Origin: Nocardia vinacea
GTDB taxonomy: Bacteria > Actinomycetota > Actinomycetes > Mycobacteriales > Mycobacteriaceae
DNA length: 64,000 nucleotides
Assembly: GCF_035920345.1 (NCBI RefSeq)
Contig: NZ_CP109149.1
Location: forward strand, 5,890,001-5,954,000
Direction: 5' to 3'
Part shown: in pieces, positions 1 to 9,099 of the stretch
Layout: every line of letters starts with the position of its first letter
Position numbering within the stretch: position 1 is the first letter of the stretch
Position numbers and translations under genes: made by a program
The notes under the pieces: generated by a model
Database searches by the model: none
Told to the model about the DNA's origin: nothing
The model's input: only the letters and a program-made list of their open reading frames with translations

Positions 1-29
1 GGGGATGCTCGCCCGTGCAAGAGCGGGCG

Positions 30-893
30 CTAGGCAGCGGGCTCGGGCGCGAAGTGGGTGCGGTGGTGCTCGGCCCAGGTGCAGAAAGTCCGGGGTGGGG
101 TTCCGGTGATGCGGTCGACGGTGGGGTGTACGACCGAGGTGAAGGTCTCCAGGGCGGTGGCGCGTAGGGCCATGATCGCGTCGGCCATTTCGTCGGGGAC
201 GCCGTGATCGATGATCGACTGGCGGGCGGCGGCGGGTTCCACTTCGACGTAGCGCAGTGCGCGGCCCAGTACGTCGGCGAGGATTTCGGTTTGCTCGCCG
301 GGGGACAGCGGCTGTGGGCCGCTCAGTGTGTAGATCTCGCCCTCGTGGCCGTCGGTGGTGAGTGCCACAGCGGCGACGGCGGCGATGTCGTGCGGGTCGA
401 CGACGGCGATTCGGCCCTGACCGAAGGGCGCGTAGACCGCGTCGTGCTCGCGAATCGAACCGGCCCAGTGCAGCGCGTTGGCCATGAATCCCAAGGGGCG
501 CACCATCGTCCACGGGACACCGCTGTCGCGGACCGCCTGTTCTCCGGCGCGGTGCCAGGTCGGGATCGGATCGGTCGCGGTGTCGTCGCCGGTGCGGCCG
601 GATGACAACTTGACGATATGTTCGACCCCCGCGCGGGCCGCCGCCTGCGCGAGATTCGCGTCGTGAGTGGGGATTTCGGGGCCGCTGGACAACAGGAACA
701 CCCGATCGACGCCGCGGATCGCATCGGTGAGGCTGTCCGGATCGCTCAGGTCCGCGCGCACCACCTCGATGCCGTCGGGCAGTCCGGCGAGTTCGGGCCG
801 CCGCGTCATCGCCCGCATCGGAACACTCTGCGCCAGCAACTGGCCGACCAACTCGCGGCCTACGGTCCCGGTCGCTCCGGTCACCAGAATCAT
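30..893 (-). CDS. NmrA-like NAD(P)-dependent SDR oxidoreductase
   Basis: A 287-residue protein of the atypical short-chain dehydrogenase (NmrA/NAD(P)H-binding) family. It opens with MILVTGATGTVGRELV, the GxxGxxG dinucleotide-binding turn at residues 5-11, followed by a typical beta-alpha-beta pattern (RAMTRRPE, VRADLSDPDSL, VDRVFLLSS). The reading frame is open 15 codons further upstream, but the ATG at 893 is preferred: it sits directly behind an AAGGAGAAG ribosome site and begins exactly at the first beta strand of the fold. The substrate cannot be told from sequence; relatives include quinone reductases and redox sensors. It is divergent from the Lrp-type regulator at 1034, which is a likely controller. 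Confidence 0.88.
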   Translation of the reverse strand: MILVTGATGTVGRELVGQLLAQSVPMRAMTRRPELAGLPDGIEVVRADLSDPDSLTDAIRGVDRVFLLSSGPEIPTHDANLAQAAARAGVEHIVKLSSGRTGDDTATDPIPTWHRAGEQAVRDSGVPWTMVRPLGFMANALHWAGSIREHDAVYAPFGQGRIAVVDPHDIAAVAAVALTTDGHEGEIYTLSGPQPLSPGEQTEILADVLGRALRYVEVEPAAARQSIIDHGVPDEMADAIMALRATALETFTSVVHPTVDRITGTPPRTFCTWAEHHRTHFAPEPAA

Positions 894-1033
894 CAACTTC
901 TCCTTCGTCGATCTGCCGGGCCGAGCGGCCCGAGGCAAAGTCCACCTTCGGCAGACGTGCCGAAATGCACCATCAACCGTCGAAGATCAGCAGATAGTTT
1001 CCATATCGAGCGCGAATGTGAGAGATATTTTCC

Positions 1034-2002
1034 ATGCTCGACGACGTAGACCGCGGCCTGATCCACGCCCTGCACATCGACGGCCGCGCACCGTTCAGCA
1101 AGATCGCGGCGGTCCTGGACGTATCGACCCAGACCGTCACCCGCCGCTACCAACGTCTGCGCGCCACCGCCGGACTACGCGTGGTCGGCCTCGCCGACCC
1201 GCGCCGCGCCGCACACACCCAGTGGCTGGTGCGCCTCACCACCACGACGGCCAGCAGCCAGAACCTCGCGAATTCGCTGGCTCGCCGCCCCGACACGTCA
1301 TGGGTCAAACTCACCTCCGGCGGCACGGAGATCCTTCTGGTAGTGACTATTCCGCGCGGTGATGCATCCCGCTCGATACTGCTGCGGGACCTCCCCCGAG
1401 CCGCGGGCATTACCGCCGTCTCCGCGCACTACGTTCTGCACACCTACCTCGGCGGACCGACCGCATGGCGTGGTCACATCACCGCGCTGACCGAACAGCA
1501 ACGAAAACAACTGGAGCCGAACCGATCCGGGCCCGCACCCCGGCGTGGCCTCGCAGGCACCGATGCCGCGCTACTGAACGCCCTGCAACAAGACGGCCGA
1601 GCGACCTTGTCGCAGCTCGCCACGGCGACCGGCTGGTCCCAGGCCACCGTCACCCGACGACTCACGGAACTACGAGCGGCACAGGTCATCTTCTTCGATG
1701 TCGAACTCGACGATGCCCGCTTCGGCGCCACAACCCAAGCACTGCTGTGGATGTCGGTGGCACCTTCGCAGCTCGATCGCGTCGCAACCGCACTGGCCGG
1801 GCACGAAGAATTGGCCTTTGTCGCCGCGACGACCGGCCCGACAAACCTTGTCGCCCAAGCCATGTGCTCCGACCCCGAGGCTTTACACCACTACCTCACC
1901 CAGCGCCTCGGCGCATTCGAGGCCATTCACACCTTGGAGACCACGCCCGTCCTCGCGACCGTGAAGGCCGTCTCGCATCAGGAGCCCGGACGCAGGAGGT
2001 AG
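1034..2002 (+). CDS. Lrp/AsnC family regulator, double-length
   Basis: A 322-residue transcription factor of the Lrp/AsnC family with two tandem units, about twice the usual 150-160 residues. The first helix-turn-helix is at residues 5-45 (DRGLIHALHIDGR, then KIAAVLDVSTQTVTRRYQRL). The second starts near residue 177 (DAALLNALQQDGRATLSQLA, then WSQATVTRRLTELR). Each is followed by an alpha/beta ligand-binding half. This architecture is common in Nocardiaceae. It is divergent from the NmrA-like oxidoreductase with 140 bp between start codons, so it probably controls that gene and itself. Its last 25 bp overlap the end of cobF on the other strand. Confidence 0.88.
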   Translation: MLDDVDRGLIHALHIDGRAPFSKIAAVLDVSTQTVTRRYQRLRATAGLRVVGLADPRRAAHTQWLVRLTTTTASSQNLANSLARRPDTSWVKLTSGGTEILLVVTIPRGDASRSILLRDLPRAAGITAVSAHYVLHTYLGGPTAWRGHITALTEQQRKQLEPNRSGPAPRRGLAGTDAALLNALQQDGRATLSQLATATGWSQATVTRRLTELRAAQVIFFDVELDDARFGATTQALLWMSVAPSQLDRVATALAGHEELAFVAATTGPTNLVAQAMCSDPEALHHYLTQRLGAFEAIHTLETTPVLATVKAVSHQEPGRRR

Positions 2003-2718
2003 ACGTCCATGATCCACCCCTTTTCGGCGCGTAACCGAGTGCGCCGCTCGACGATCTCCTGCTCGACCGCACGCAGCGGGCCCTCGATCAACGTCTCGTC
2101 GGGCATCCCCAGATACGCGCCCCACCAGATGTGCACGTCGTCGCCGGGCACCTTTGTGAACGAACAGTCACCGTCCAGCATCACCACGGTCGAGCCGCTG
2201 AGTCCGTCCTCGCGCAGCCGACGCCCGCTGGTGATGTGCACCGGCTCGCCGATGCGATGCAGCACCATCCGATGCCGAGCGGCCAAGGCCTGCACGCTGG
2301 TGACGCCAGGAATCACCTGGTAATCGAAGCTCTGGGCACCGCGATCGAGCACCCGTTCGATCATGCGCAGCGTGCTGTCATAGAGCGACGGGTCACCCCA
2401 GACGAGGATGCCGCCAACACCGTCGACCTGCGCGAACTCATTCTCCAGCAGCGCCGAACGGCGATCGTGCCAATCCTCGACAACGCCCCGATAATCGGCG
2501 GGATCCCGGTCGCGCGGCGGATCGGCGATCTCCACGGTGCGGTACGGGTGATCGAGGTGCTCGGTCAGGATCGACGTGCGCACGTCGACCAGTTCCTGTT
2601 TCTCGGCCCCCTTGCCGATCACGAAGAACACCTCGACCTGCCGCATTGCCTTGATCGCCTGGACCGTCACCTGGTCCGGATCCCCGGCACCGATGCCGAT
2701 CACGTAGAGCTTGCGCAT
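1978..2718 (-). CDS. cobF: Precorrin-6A synthase (deacetylating), CobF
   Basis: A 246-residue SAM-dependent methyltransferase of the cobalamin pathway. It methylates C-1 of precorrin-5 with loss of the acetyl group in aerobic corrin synthesis. The start [18 protein letters not shown] carries the glycine-rich loop typical of tetrapyrrole methylases. The later segments [15 protein letters not shown] and [17 protein letters not shown] match the SAM-binding GDP and PGVTS motifs of the family. The open frame extends upstream, but family homology begins at the ATG at 2718. The gene is divergent from thyA with only 42 bp between starts and overlaps the tail of the Lrp-type gene. No other cob gene is in the window. 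Confidence 0.9.
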   Translation of the reverse strand: MRKLYVIGIGAGDPDQVTVQAIKAMRQVEVFFVIGKGAEKQELVDVRTSILTEHLDHPYRTVEIADPPRDRDPADYRGVVEDWHDRRSALLENEFAQVDGVGGILVWGDPSLYDSTLRMIERVLDRGAQSFDYQVIPGVTSVQALAARHRMVLHRIGEPVHITSGRRLREDGLSGSTVVMLDGDCSFTKVPGDDVHIWWGAYLGMPDETLIEGPLRAVEQEIVERRTRLRAEKGWIMDVYLLRPGS

Positions 2719-2760
2719 GGCTCGAGCTTGCCAGGAACGACATGGGTAAGCTCGCCAGGC

Positions 2761-3567
2761 GTGGCCAACAATGCTGATACCCAGTACGAGGACCTGCTGC
2801 GCTTGGTCCTGGATTCCGGCACCGCGAAGGCGGATCGCACCGGCACCGGCACCCGCAGCGTCTTCGGCCATCAGCTGCGCTACGACCTCGCCGCGGGCTT
2901 TCCGCTGATCACCACCAAAAAGGTGCACCTGAAGTCGATCATCTACGAATTGCTGTGGTTCCTGCGCGGCGATTCGAATGTGGCCTGGCTGCACGAACAC
3001 GGCGTCTCCATCTGGGACGAATGGGCGGATCGCCATGGCGAACTCGGCCCGGTCTACGGCGTGCAGTGGCGATCATGGCCCACCCCCAACGGCACCCATA
3101 TCGACCAGATCGCCGAAGTACTGCACACCCTGCGCACCAATCCGGATTCCCGGCGCATCATCGTCTCGGCCTGGAATGTGGCCGACCTCGACAAGATGGC
3201 ATTGGCGCCGTGCCACGCGTTCTTCCAGTTCTATGTTGCCGACGGCAAGCTGTCCTGCCAGCTCTACCAGCGCAGCGCGGACCTGTTCCTCGGCGTGCCG
3301 TTCAATATCGCCAGCTATGCCCTGCTCACGCACATGGTCGCGCAGCAGACCGAGCTGGAACCCGGTGATTTCATCTGGACCGGCGGCGATTGCCATATCT
3401 ACGACAACCATGTCGAGCAGGTCACCGAGCAGCTGACCAGGCAGCCCTACCCGTTCCCGACATTGAACCTGCGGCCCGCGCCGACGCTGTTCGATTACGT
3501 CTACGAAGACGTGGAAGTGGTCGGCTACCAACACCATCCGGCGATCAAGGCGCCGGTTGCGGTATGA
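2761..3567 (+). CDS. thyA: Thymidylate synthase
   Basis: Folate-dependent thymidylate synthase of 268 residues, converting dUMP to dTMP with methylene-tetrahydrofolate. Visible hallmarks are [19 protein letters not shown], the catalytic Cys151 in [11 protein letters not shown], the dUMP-binding [20 protein letters not shown], and [13 protein letters not shown]. The GTG at 2761 is chosen because homology starts within a few residues ([13 protein letters not shown]) and the upstream frame is only the antisense of cobF. Its stop codon overlaps the dfrA start (ATGA at 3564-3567). The two enzymes are therefore translationally coupled, which fits their roles: ThyA makes dihydrofolate and DfrA reduces it. 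Confidence 0.97.
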   Translation: MANNADTQYEDLLRLVLDSGTAKADRTGTGTRSVFGHQLRYDLAAGFPLITTKKVHLKSIIYELLWFLRGDSNVAWLHEHGVSIWDEWADRHGELGPVYGVQWRSWPTPNGTHIDQIAEVLHTLRTNPDSRRIIVSAWNVADLDKMALAPCHAFFQFYVADGKLSCQLYQRSADLFLGVPFNIASYALLTHMVAQQTELEPGDFIWTGGDCHIYDNHVEQVTEQLTRQPYPFPTLNLRPAPTLFDYVYEDVEVVGYQHHPAIKAPVAV

Positions 3568-4112
3568 ATGCAGCATCGCGTAGCGATTCGGTGAGGGGTG
3601 GCGGTCGGGCGACGGGAGGGCATGACCGCACCATAGGTCTGATCTGGGCGCAGACTCCGGACGGGGTGATCGGCTTCGAGAACACCATCCCCTGGCGTGT
3701 GCCCGAGGATATGGCGAATTTCAAGGCCGTCACCATGGGGCATCCGGTCATCATGGGCAGGCGCACCTGGGATTCCCTGCCGCCCAGATTCCGCCCGCTC
3801 GACGGTCGCCGCAATATCGTGGTGACCCGGCAGCCCGACTGGTCGGGTGCGGGTGCCGAACGCGCCGCGTCGCTGTCCGATGCACTCGCCGCGAGCGCAC
3901 CGGAGGACGTCTGGATCATGGGCGGCGGCGAAATCTACCGGGCCGCCATGGATTTCGCGACCGACCTGCTCGTCACCGAGGTGGACACCACCGTCGACGG
4001 TGACGCCTACGCACCCGTCATCGGCCCCGAATGGCACGCCGACGACACCGAGCCGTGGCACGAGTCGAAGACTGGCCTGCGCTTCCGGATTCGTCGCTAC
4101 ACCCGCAAGTAG
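3564..4112 (+). CDS. dfrA: Dihydrofolate reductase with repeat-derived N-terminal extension
   Basis: Dihydrofolate reductase, 182 residues, reducing dihydrofolate to tetrahydrofolate. The core starts near residue 24 with [14 protein letters not shown], then [12 protein letters not shown] holding the active-site Asp, then [15 protein letters not shown] and the NADPH-binding [14 protein letters not shown]. Actinobacterial DfrA proteins are usually about 160 residues and begin right at this core. The extra N-terminal stretch ([16 protein letters not shown]) is encoded by a 41-bp element that recurs inside the NRPS gene near 51.2 kb. The ATG at 3564 overlaps the thyA stop; an in-frame GTG at 3591 lies inside the repeat and is an alternative start. 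Confidence 0.95.
   Translation: MNAASRSDSVRGGGRATGGHDRTIGLIWAQTPDGVIGFENTIPWRVPEDMANFKAVTMGHPVIMGRRTWDSLPPRFRPLDGRRNIVVTRQPDWSGAGAERAASLSDALAASAPEDVWIMGGGEIYRAAMDFATDLLVTEVDTTVDGDAYAPVIGPEWHADDTEPWHESKTGLRFRIRRYTRK
3576..3616 (+). repeat. Short interspersed repeat, family 1, copy in dfrA
   Basis: A 41-bp stretch matching 51207-51247 in 38 of 41 positions, in the same orientation in the window. It begins TCGCGTAGCGA, itself an inverted repeat (TCGC/GCGA around GTA), continues through TGAGGGGTGG, and ends GGTCGGGCGACGGG. Here it is read in frame as the N-terminal extension of dihydrofolate reductase. Confidence 0.85.
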
Positions 4113-4311
4113 GCCGACCAGTTGGCAAACCTTCCGCATAACGCATTCGGGTCCGTGCAACACGGTTCGAGCACCGATTGGCAGCGAACACGCCGCACAC
4201 CGCCACGGCGACCAAACCGGACACACGTCACCCGTCGGTCGGGCATACTCCTGGATATCAGCCCGTGTCACCAGCCCTGATCTGGCTGATTGCATCTGCG
4301 GAAGGTGGTCC

Positions 4312-4638
4312 ATGGACAAGAAATCGCTGACTGCGGTCGCGCGCCAACAGCTCAAGTTGGCCAGCACCGCCACGAGCGGGCGCAGTTCGCAAACCATCTA
4401 CGGCGGTCATGCCAATGCGCTGCGGCAGACTGTGGTCGGTCTGTCGGCGGGCCAGAGCCTGGCCGAACACGACAATGCAGGCGAGTCCACGCTGCTGGTG
4501 CTCAGCGGCACACTGACCTTGATCAGCGGCACCAACGAGTGGAAGGGGTCGGCCGGAGACCTGCTGGTCGTGCCCAAGGCACGGCACAGCGTCAAGGCTG
4601 TGGACGATGTCGCATTCCTGCTGACAGTCGCCAAGTAG
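4312..4638 (+). CDS. Small cupin-domain protein
   Basis: A 108-residue single-domain cupin. The beta-barrel motifs are visible as HDNAGESTLLVLSGTLTL (cupin motif 1, metal-ligand region) and AGDLLVVPKARHSVKAVDD (motif 2 with the PxxxxH element). Small actinobacterial cupins of this type are often annotated as LuxR-type or cupin regulators, but no DNA-binding domain is present here. The substrate or ligand is unknown. The ATG at 4312 is preceded by GGAAGGTGG. It lies 199 bp after dfrA, so it probably has its own promoter, and 60 bp before the DyP gene. Confidence 0.85.
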   Translation: MDKKSLTAVARQQLKLASTATSGRSSQTIYGGHANALRQTVVGLSAGQSLAEHDNAGESTLLVLSGTLTLISGTNEWKGSAGDLLVVPKARHSVKAVDDVAFLLTVAK

Positions 4639-4698
4639 GGGCCGACGGGGCCGCACCGCGTGGCCGGTTTGTCGGTGCCGCCCTCTAGGGTGGAGCGC

Positions 4699-5727
4699 AT
4701 GGGTGAGCCGCAGCCGATCCTCGAACCGCTCACACCTGCCGCCATCTTCCTCGTCGCCACAATCGACGAGGGTGGCGAAGCGGCGGTGCGCGACCTGCTC
4801 GCCGATCTCCCCGGGTTGCGTCGTTCGGTCGGTTTCCGGCTGCCCGGCGCCGGGCTCACCTGCGTCGCATCGATCGGGTCGGACGCGTGGGATCGCCTCT
4901 TCGCGGGCCCGCGACCGGCCGAACTGCATGTGCTGCCTGAATTCGTCGGCGAGCACCACAGCGCACCGACCACGCCGGGTGATCTGCTCTTCCACATCAA
5001 ATCCGAATTCCAGGACGCCTGCTTCGAATTGGCGATGACGATCGGTGACCGGCTCGACGGCGCGGTCACCATCGTCGATCAGACTGTCGGGTTCCGGTAT
5101 TTCGAGCAGCGCGATCTGCTCGGCTTCGTGGACGGCACGGAGAATCCGGAGGGCTCTGCGGCCTTCAGCGCGGCCTTCGTCGGCGATGAGGATCCGGACT
5201 TCGCGGGCGGCAGTTACGTCATCGTGCAGAAGTATCTGCACACCATGGCGCAGTGGCGGGCACTGTCGGTCGAGGAGCAGGAACGGGTGATCGGGCGCAC
5301 CAAACTCGACGATTTCGAGCTCTCGGATGCGGATAAGCCCGCGAATTCGCATGTCGCGGTGAACACCGTCACCGACGACGACGGCACCGAGCGAAAGATC
5401 CTGCGCGCCAACATGCCCTTCGGCAGCGTCAAGGACGGCGAATTCGGCACCTATTACGTCGCCTACGCGGCCACGCCGAGCATCACCGAAACCATGCTTA
5501 CCCGGATGTTCATCGGAACCGAGGAGGCGGCCTATGACCGGATCCTGGACTTCTCCATCGCGGTGACCGGCACGCTGTTCTTCGCACCGCCCCTCGACTT
5601 CTTCGACGACCTCCCCGACGCACCCGAGGTCGCCGCGACAGAGCTCGAGGAATCTTTATCGCCGAATCGTGTTGGCAGTAACGGTTCTCTGGGTATCGGC
5701 ACGTTGAAAAGGAGCATGCAATCATGA
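4699..5727 (+). CDS. DyP-type peroxidase, encapsulin cargo
   Basis: A dye-decolorizing heme peroxidase of 342 residues. The family signature GFVDGTENP is at residues 142-150 with the catalytic Asp145. The C-terminal segment DRILDFSIAVTGTLFFAPP is typical of bacterial DyPs. The last residues, GSLGIGTLKRSMQS, match the known encapsulation signal of DyP cargo proteins (consensus GSLxIGSLK). The enzyme should therefore be packaged inside the encapsulin shell encoded by the next gene, whose ATG overlaps this stop codon (ATGA at 5724). The ATG at 4699 is chosen by homology; an in-frame GTG at 4660 would add 13 residues unlike the family. Confidence 0.95.
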   Translation: MGEPQPILEPLTPAAIFLVATIDEGGEAAVRDLLADLPGLRRSVGFRLPGAGLTCVASIGSDAWDRLFAGPRPAELHVLPEFVGEHHSAPTTPGDLLFHIKSEFQDACFELAMTIGDRLDGAVTIVDQTVGFRYFEQRDLLGFVDGTENPEGSAAFSAAFVGDEDPDFAGGSYVIVQKYLHTMAQWRALSVEEQERVIGRTKLDDFELSDADKPANSHVAVNTVTDDDGTERKILRANMPFGSVKDGEFGTYYVAYAATPSITETMLTRMFIGTEEAAYDRILDFSIAVTGTLFFAPPLDFFDDLPDAPEVAATELEESLSPNRVGSNGSLGIGTLKRSMQS

Positions 5728-6524
5728 ACAACCTCCATCGCGAACTCGCGCCGATCACCGCCGAGGCATGGACAGCCATCGAGCAAGAGGCGACGCGCAC
5801 CTTCAAGCGTCATATCGCCGGTCGCCGGGTGGTCGACCTGTCCGGGCCGCACGGCACCGACTTCTCCGCGGTCGGCCTCGGCCGCACTACCGTCATCACC
5901 GCACCGGATGAGGGGGTGCAGGCCCGGCAGCGGGTGGTCGCGCCGCTGGTCGAATTGCGGGTGCCGTTCACGTTGTCGCGCGAGGAGCTCGACGATGTCG
6001 AACGCGGGGCGCAGGACACCGATCTGGATGCGGTCAAGGAAGCGGCGCGCAAGATCGCCTTCGCCGAGGACCGGGCCATTTTCGAGGGCTATCAGGCCGC
6101 GAATATCACCGGTATTCGGGCCAGTTCGTCCAATTCGCCGATCACGCTGCCCAGCGATCCGCGGCTGGTTCCGGAATCCGTCGCCCAGGCGCTGAGCGCA
6201 CTGCGGTTGGCGGGCGTCGACGGGCCGTATTCGGTGCTGTTGAGCGCGGACCTGTACACGGCGGTCAGCGAGACCTCCGATCACGGTCACCCGATTCGCA
6301 CCCATATCGAACGCCTCATCCCGGAGGGCGAGATCATCTGGGCCCCGGCCATCGACGGTGCGTTCGTGCTGACCACGCGCGGCGGCGACTTCGATCTGCA
6401 GCTGGGCCAGGACCTGTCCATCGGCTACCAGACCCATGACGCGCAGTCGGTGCAGCTCTACTTCCAGCAGAGTCTGCAGTTCCTCGTCTACACCGGCGAG
6501 GCGGCCGTCGCACTGGCGTCCTGA
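5724..6524 (+). CDS. Type I encapsulin shell protein
   Basis: A 266-residue encapsulin (linocin M18/CFP29 family) with the HK97 phage capsid fold, self-assembling into a protein nanocompartment. Recognisable family segments are the N-terminal MNNLHRELAPITAEAWTAIE, FKRHIAGRRVVDLSGPHG, EDRAIFEGYQAANITGI, and the C-terminal DFDLQLGQDLSIGYQTHDAQ. It is translationally coupled to the DyP peroxidase gene, as in mycobacteria. Length and both ends match the family, so it looks intact. The likely role is sequestering peroxidase activity during oxidative stress. Confidence 0.97.
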   Translation: MNNLHRELAPITAEAWTAIEQEATRTFKRHIAGRRVVDLSGPHGTDFSAVGLGRTTVITAPDEGVQARQRVVAPLVELRVPFTLSREELDDVERGAQDTDLDAVKEAARKIAFAEDRAIFEGYQAANITGIRASSSNSPITLPSDPRLVPESVAQALSALRLAGVDGPYSVLLSADLYTAVSETSDHGHPIRTHIERLIPEGEIIWAPAIDGAFVLTTRGGDFDLQLGQDLSIGYQTHDAQSVQLYFQQSLQFLVYTGEAAVALAS

Positions 6525-6600
6525 TATCAGACCCGCCCGCGTCGGGAAGCCACCGGTCCACCGACCGGCTAGGTTGGGGTGCGGTATGCAGGAGGTCGAG

Positions 6601-7131
6601 ATGACGATGGTGCGCGCGGGTGTGGTTCCGACCGGGCGGGCAATGCTGTACGGGATGCTCGGGATCGCGGTCACCGTGCTGGTCTGCGGTGCGATCGTGA
6701 CCGGATTCGGGGTCAACCGGGTCTTCACCGGTCTGCTGGCCGGTGCGGTCGCCGGAATCGCACTGCTGGTCGCGCTGTTCGGGCGCGATGTCGTCGTGCT
6801 CACCGAAGGGGCGATCTACCAGCGCACGCCGTGGCGAGAATCCAGTATCGACTGGGAGCGGGTGGTGGCCGGACGGTTCGCACTCGACGAGCGGGCCCGC
6901 TGGTCGCTGGCGCTGGATCTGATCGGCGGTGACGAGCGGCACGGTGAACTCGTGCTGCTGTCCATCCCGCCGGTGCGGCGGCCCGTCGCCGGGGCGTACG
7001 ACATGCGCAAACGCGAGCAAGTCAACGAGATTCGGGCCATGTTGCGGCGCAAGCGGGTACCGGTCACGGTACTGCCGGAGATCGCCGGTGCGCTGCAACA
7101 GCATTGGCAGATCGCGCCGCCCACCCGCTGA
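6601..7131 (+). CDS. PH-domain membrane protein
   Basis: A 176-residue protein with two closely spaced hydrophobic segments (about residues 14-38 and 42-58, AMLYGMLGIAVTVLVCGAIV and the following LLAGAVAGIALLVALF). A soluble part follows that resembles a bacterial PH-like domain (DVVVLTEGAIYQRTPWRE, IDWERVVAGRFAL). The ATG at 6601 is chosen because AGGAGGT sits seven bases upstream; an ATG at 6586 would place this site inside the gene. Proteins of this form are common in actinobacteria and of unknown function. It follows encapsulin by 76 bp on the same strand and may or may not be in that operon. Confidence 0.75.
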   Translation: MTMVRAGVVPTGRAMLYGMLGIAVTVLVCGAIVTGFGVNRVFTGLLAGAVAGIALLVALFGRDVVVLTEGAIYQRTPWRESSIDWERVVAGRFALDERARWSLALDLIGGDERHGELVLLSIPPVRRPVAGAYDMRKREQVNEIRAMLRRKRVPVTVLPEIAGALQQHWQIAPPTR

Positions 7132-7189
7132 TAGCCGGGGCCCGCAGTGACCGAGACAGGGCGCACTCAGGTCGTATACCTTGGCAGAT

Positions 7190-8746
7190 GTGTCGATGAT
7201 GAAGGGCGCCAACGTTGCGGTGCCGATGTCTTCAGTCCGCGTCGAGCTGGGGTGGCAGTCAGGTCCAGGGGTTCCGGATGCGGATGCCTCCGCACTGTTA
7301 CTCGTCTCCGGGAAGGTGCGGTCGGATAACGACTTCGTCTTCTACAACCAGCCGAATCATCCGTCCGGCGCGGTGCGACACGAAGGTAAACGACCGGGAC
7401 CGACGGTGATCGACACATTGTCGGTGAATCTGGCGCAGGTCGAATCGCAGATCGACACGATTGTGATCGCGGCATCCGCGGATGGTGGCACGTTCGGGCA
7501 GTTCCAAGGGCTTTATGTGCGGGTGCTCGATGCGGTGAGCGGGGCGGAGGCCGCGCGGTTCGACAGTACGGGGGCGAGTACCGAGACGGCGTTCGTGCTC
7601 GGGGAGTTGTATCGACGGCAAGGGGCGTGGAAGTTCCGGGCGGTTGGTCAGGGGTATGCGACCGGGTTGGCTGGGCTGGCTACCGATTTCGGGATTTCGG
7701 TTGATGATCCGGGGGCTGGGCAGACGCCTGCGGCTGCGCCGCAGGCGCAATCGGCTTACCCGCCGCCTCCGACGCAGCCGTCCACGCCTCAGCAGCAGTA
7801 CACGCCGCCGCACGCGCAGCCGCATACGCCGCCGCCCACGGCGCAACAGTTCACGCCGCCGCACGCGCCTTCACCCGCGCAGCAGCAGTCCGCGACACCT
7901 CCGCAGTATCCGCCCGCGGCACCGCCCGGGTTTCCGCCGAATCCGGGGCAGCCGTATCCGGCGAACCCGACGCCGCAGCCCCACGCGCAGAACGCTTTTC
8001 CCTCGAACCAAACGCCGCAGCCCTATGCGCCCCCGAACCAACAGCCTTATGCACCGCCGACCGCGTCCAACCAATTCGCCCCGCCGGCTGCCGCTCCCGG
8101 CGCGCCGGTCAACCTCAGCAAGGTTTCGCTGACGAAGGAAGCGCCGACGGTCTCGCTGACCAAGCACGGTGCGACCTCGGGCACCATGCGGGTCAACCTG
8201 AATTGGGTCACCGCGCAGACCGGCGGCGGTGGTCTGTTCGGCCGCAAGCGCGCCAACGCCCTCGACCTCGATCTCTGCTGCTTCTTCGAACTGGCCGACG
8301 GCCGCATCGGATCCGTTCGCGCCCTGGACCGTTCGTTCGGCGCGCTGGATCGCCCGCCGTTCATCCGGCTCGACCAGGACGACCGGACCGGCAGCAGCAC
8401 GACCGGTGAGAATCTCGATATCAATCTCGACTACACCGCGCAGTTCCGCCGGATTCTGGTCTTCGCCTCGATCTACGACGGTGCGAACAACTTCCAGGGC
8501 GTGCAGTCCACCGCCACGCTGTATCCGCTGAACTCGCCGCCGATCGAAATGATCATCAGCGGCTGCCAGGACAACTCGCGCGATGTGATCCTCGCGCATC
8601 TCGAGAATGTCAACGGCGAGTTGATCGTTCGTCGCGACGGCACATTCGTCCGGCCGCCCTCGGGGCATCCTGGTGGCGGAGTCCGCGAAATCGCGCGCAT
8701 GTACAACTGGGGCTTCGAGTTCAAAGCCACACGCGGCAAAGGTTAG
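7190..8746 (+). CDS. TerD-family stress protein with two domains and Pro/Gln linker
   Basis: A 518-residue protein of the tellurium-resistance/stress TerD superfamily. The N-terminal domain (about residues 1-175) has SVRVELGWQ, a conserved acidic calcium-binding region ([10 protein letters not shown]) and [17 protein letters not shown]. Residues about 178-303 are a low-complexity linker rich in Pro, Gln and Ala. The C-terminal domain (about 305-518) is a second, divergent TerD-like unit ([54 protein letters not shown]). The GTG at 7190 is chosen because the next gene begins with almost the same residues ([12 protein letters not shown]). TerD proteins are cytoplasmic and linked to stress, tellurite and calcium signalling; the exact role here is unknown. 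Confidence 0.88.
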   Translation: MSMMKGANVAVPMSSVRVELGWQSGPGVPDADASALLLVSGKVRSDNDFVFYNQPNHPSGAVRHEGKRPGPTVIDTLSVNLAQVESQIDTIVIAASADGGTFGQFQGLYVRVLDAVSGAEAARFDSTGASTETAFVLGELYRRQGAWKFRAVGQGYATGLAGLATDFGISVDDPGAGQTPAAAPQAQSAYPPPPTQPSTPQQQYTPPHAQPHTPPPTAQQFTPPHAPSPAQQQSATPPQYPPAAPPGFPPNPGQPYPANPTPQPHAQNAFPSNQTPQPYAPPNQQPYAPPTASNQFAPPAAAPGAPVNLSKVSLTKEAPTVSLTKHGATSGTMRVNLNWVTAQTGGGGLFGRKRANALDLDLCCFFELADGRIGSVRALDRSFGALDRPPFIRLDQDDRTGSSTTGENLDINLDYTAQFRRILVFASIYDGANNFQGVQSTATLYPLNSPPIEMIISGCQDNSRDVILAHLENVNGELIVRRDGTFVRPPSGHPGGGVREIARMYNWGFEFKATRGKG

Positions 8747-8775
8747 AGTCGCTCACAACGATCGCGGGGGTAACT

Positions 8776-9087
8776 ATGTCGATGATCAAGGGCGCCAATG
8801 TTGCGGTACCGGCGGCCACCGTTCGGGTCGAACTCGGCTGGCAGGCGGGGGCATCGCCCTCAGCTCAGCAGGCACCGCCGATCAACATGAGCAAGATCTC
8901 GCTCACCAAGAACGCTCCGGCCGTCTCGCTCACCAAGACCGGTGCTACCCGGGGCATTATGCGGGTGAATCTGAACTGGTCCTCGCCTTCCGGCAAGGGC
9001 ATCTTCGGTAAGCGGAAGACCGGGGATGCGCTCGACCTGGCCTACAGCTGGGGCATGGAGTGGGTGGCGGTCGACGGAAAGTCCTGA
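8776..9087 (+). CDS. Shortened TerD-like paralogue
   Basis: A 103-residue protein made of parts of its upstream neighbour. Residues 1-20 ([20 protein letters not shown]) match the start of the large TerD protein. Residues about 36-90 (NMSKISLTKNAPAVSLTKTG, RGIMRVNLNWSS, GKGIFGKRKTGDALDLAYSW) match the start of its C-terminal domain. The first domain, most of the linker and the last two-thirds of the second domain are missing. The good start and clean reading frame allow a functional small protein, but a decayed duplicate is equally possible. It follows the long gene by 29 bp and is convergent with the TetR gene 12 bp away. Confidence 0.75.
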   Translation: MSMIKGANVAVPAATVRVELGWQAGASPSAQQAPPINMSKISLTKNAPAVSLTKTGATRGIMRVNLNWSSPSGKGIFGKRKTGDALDLAYSWGMEWVAVDGKS

Positions 9088-9099
9088 CGTGCAGGCGCT

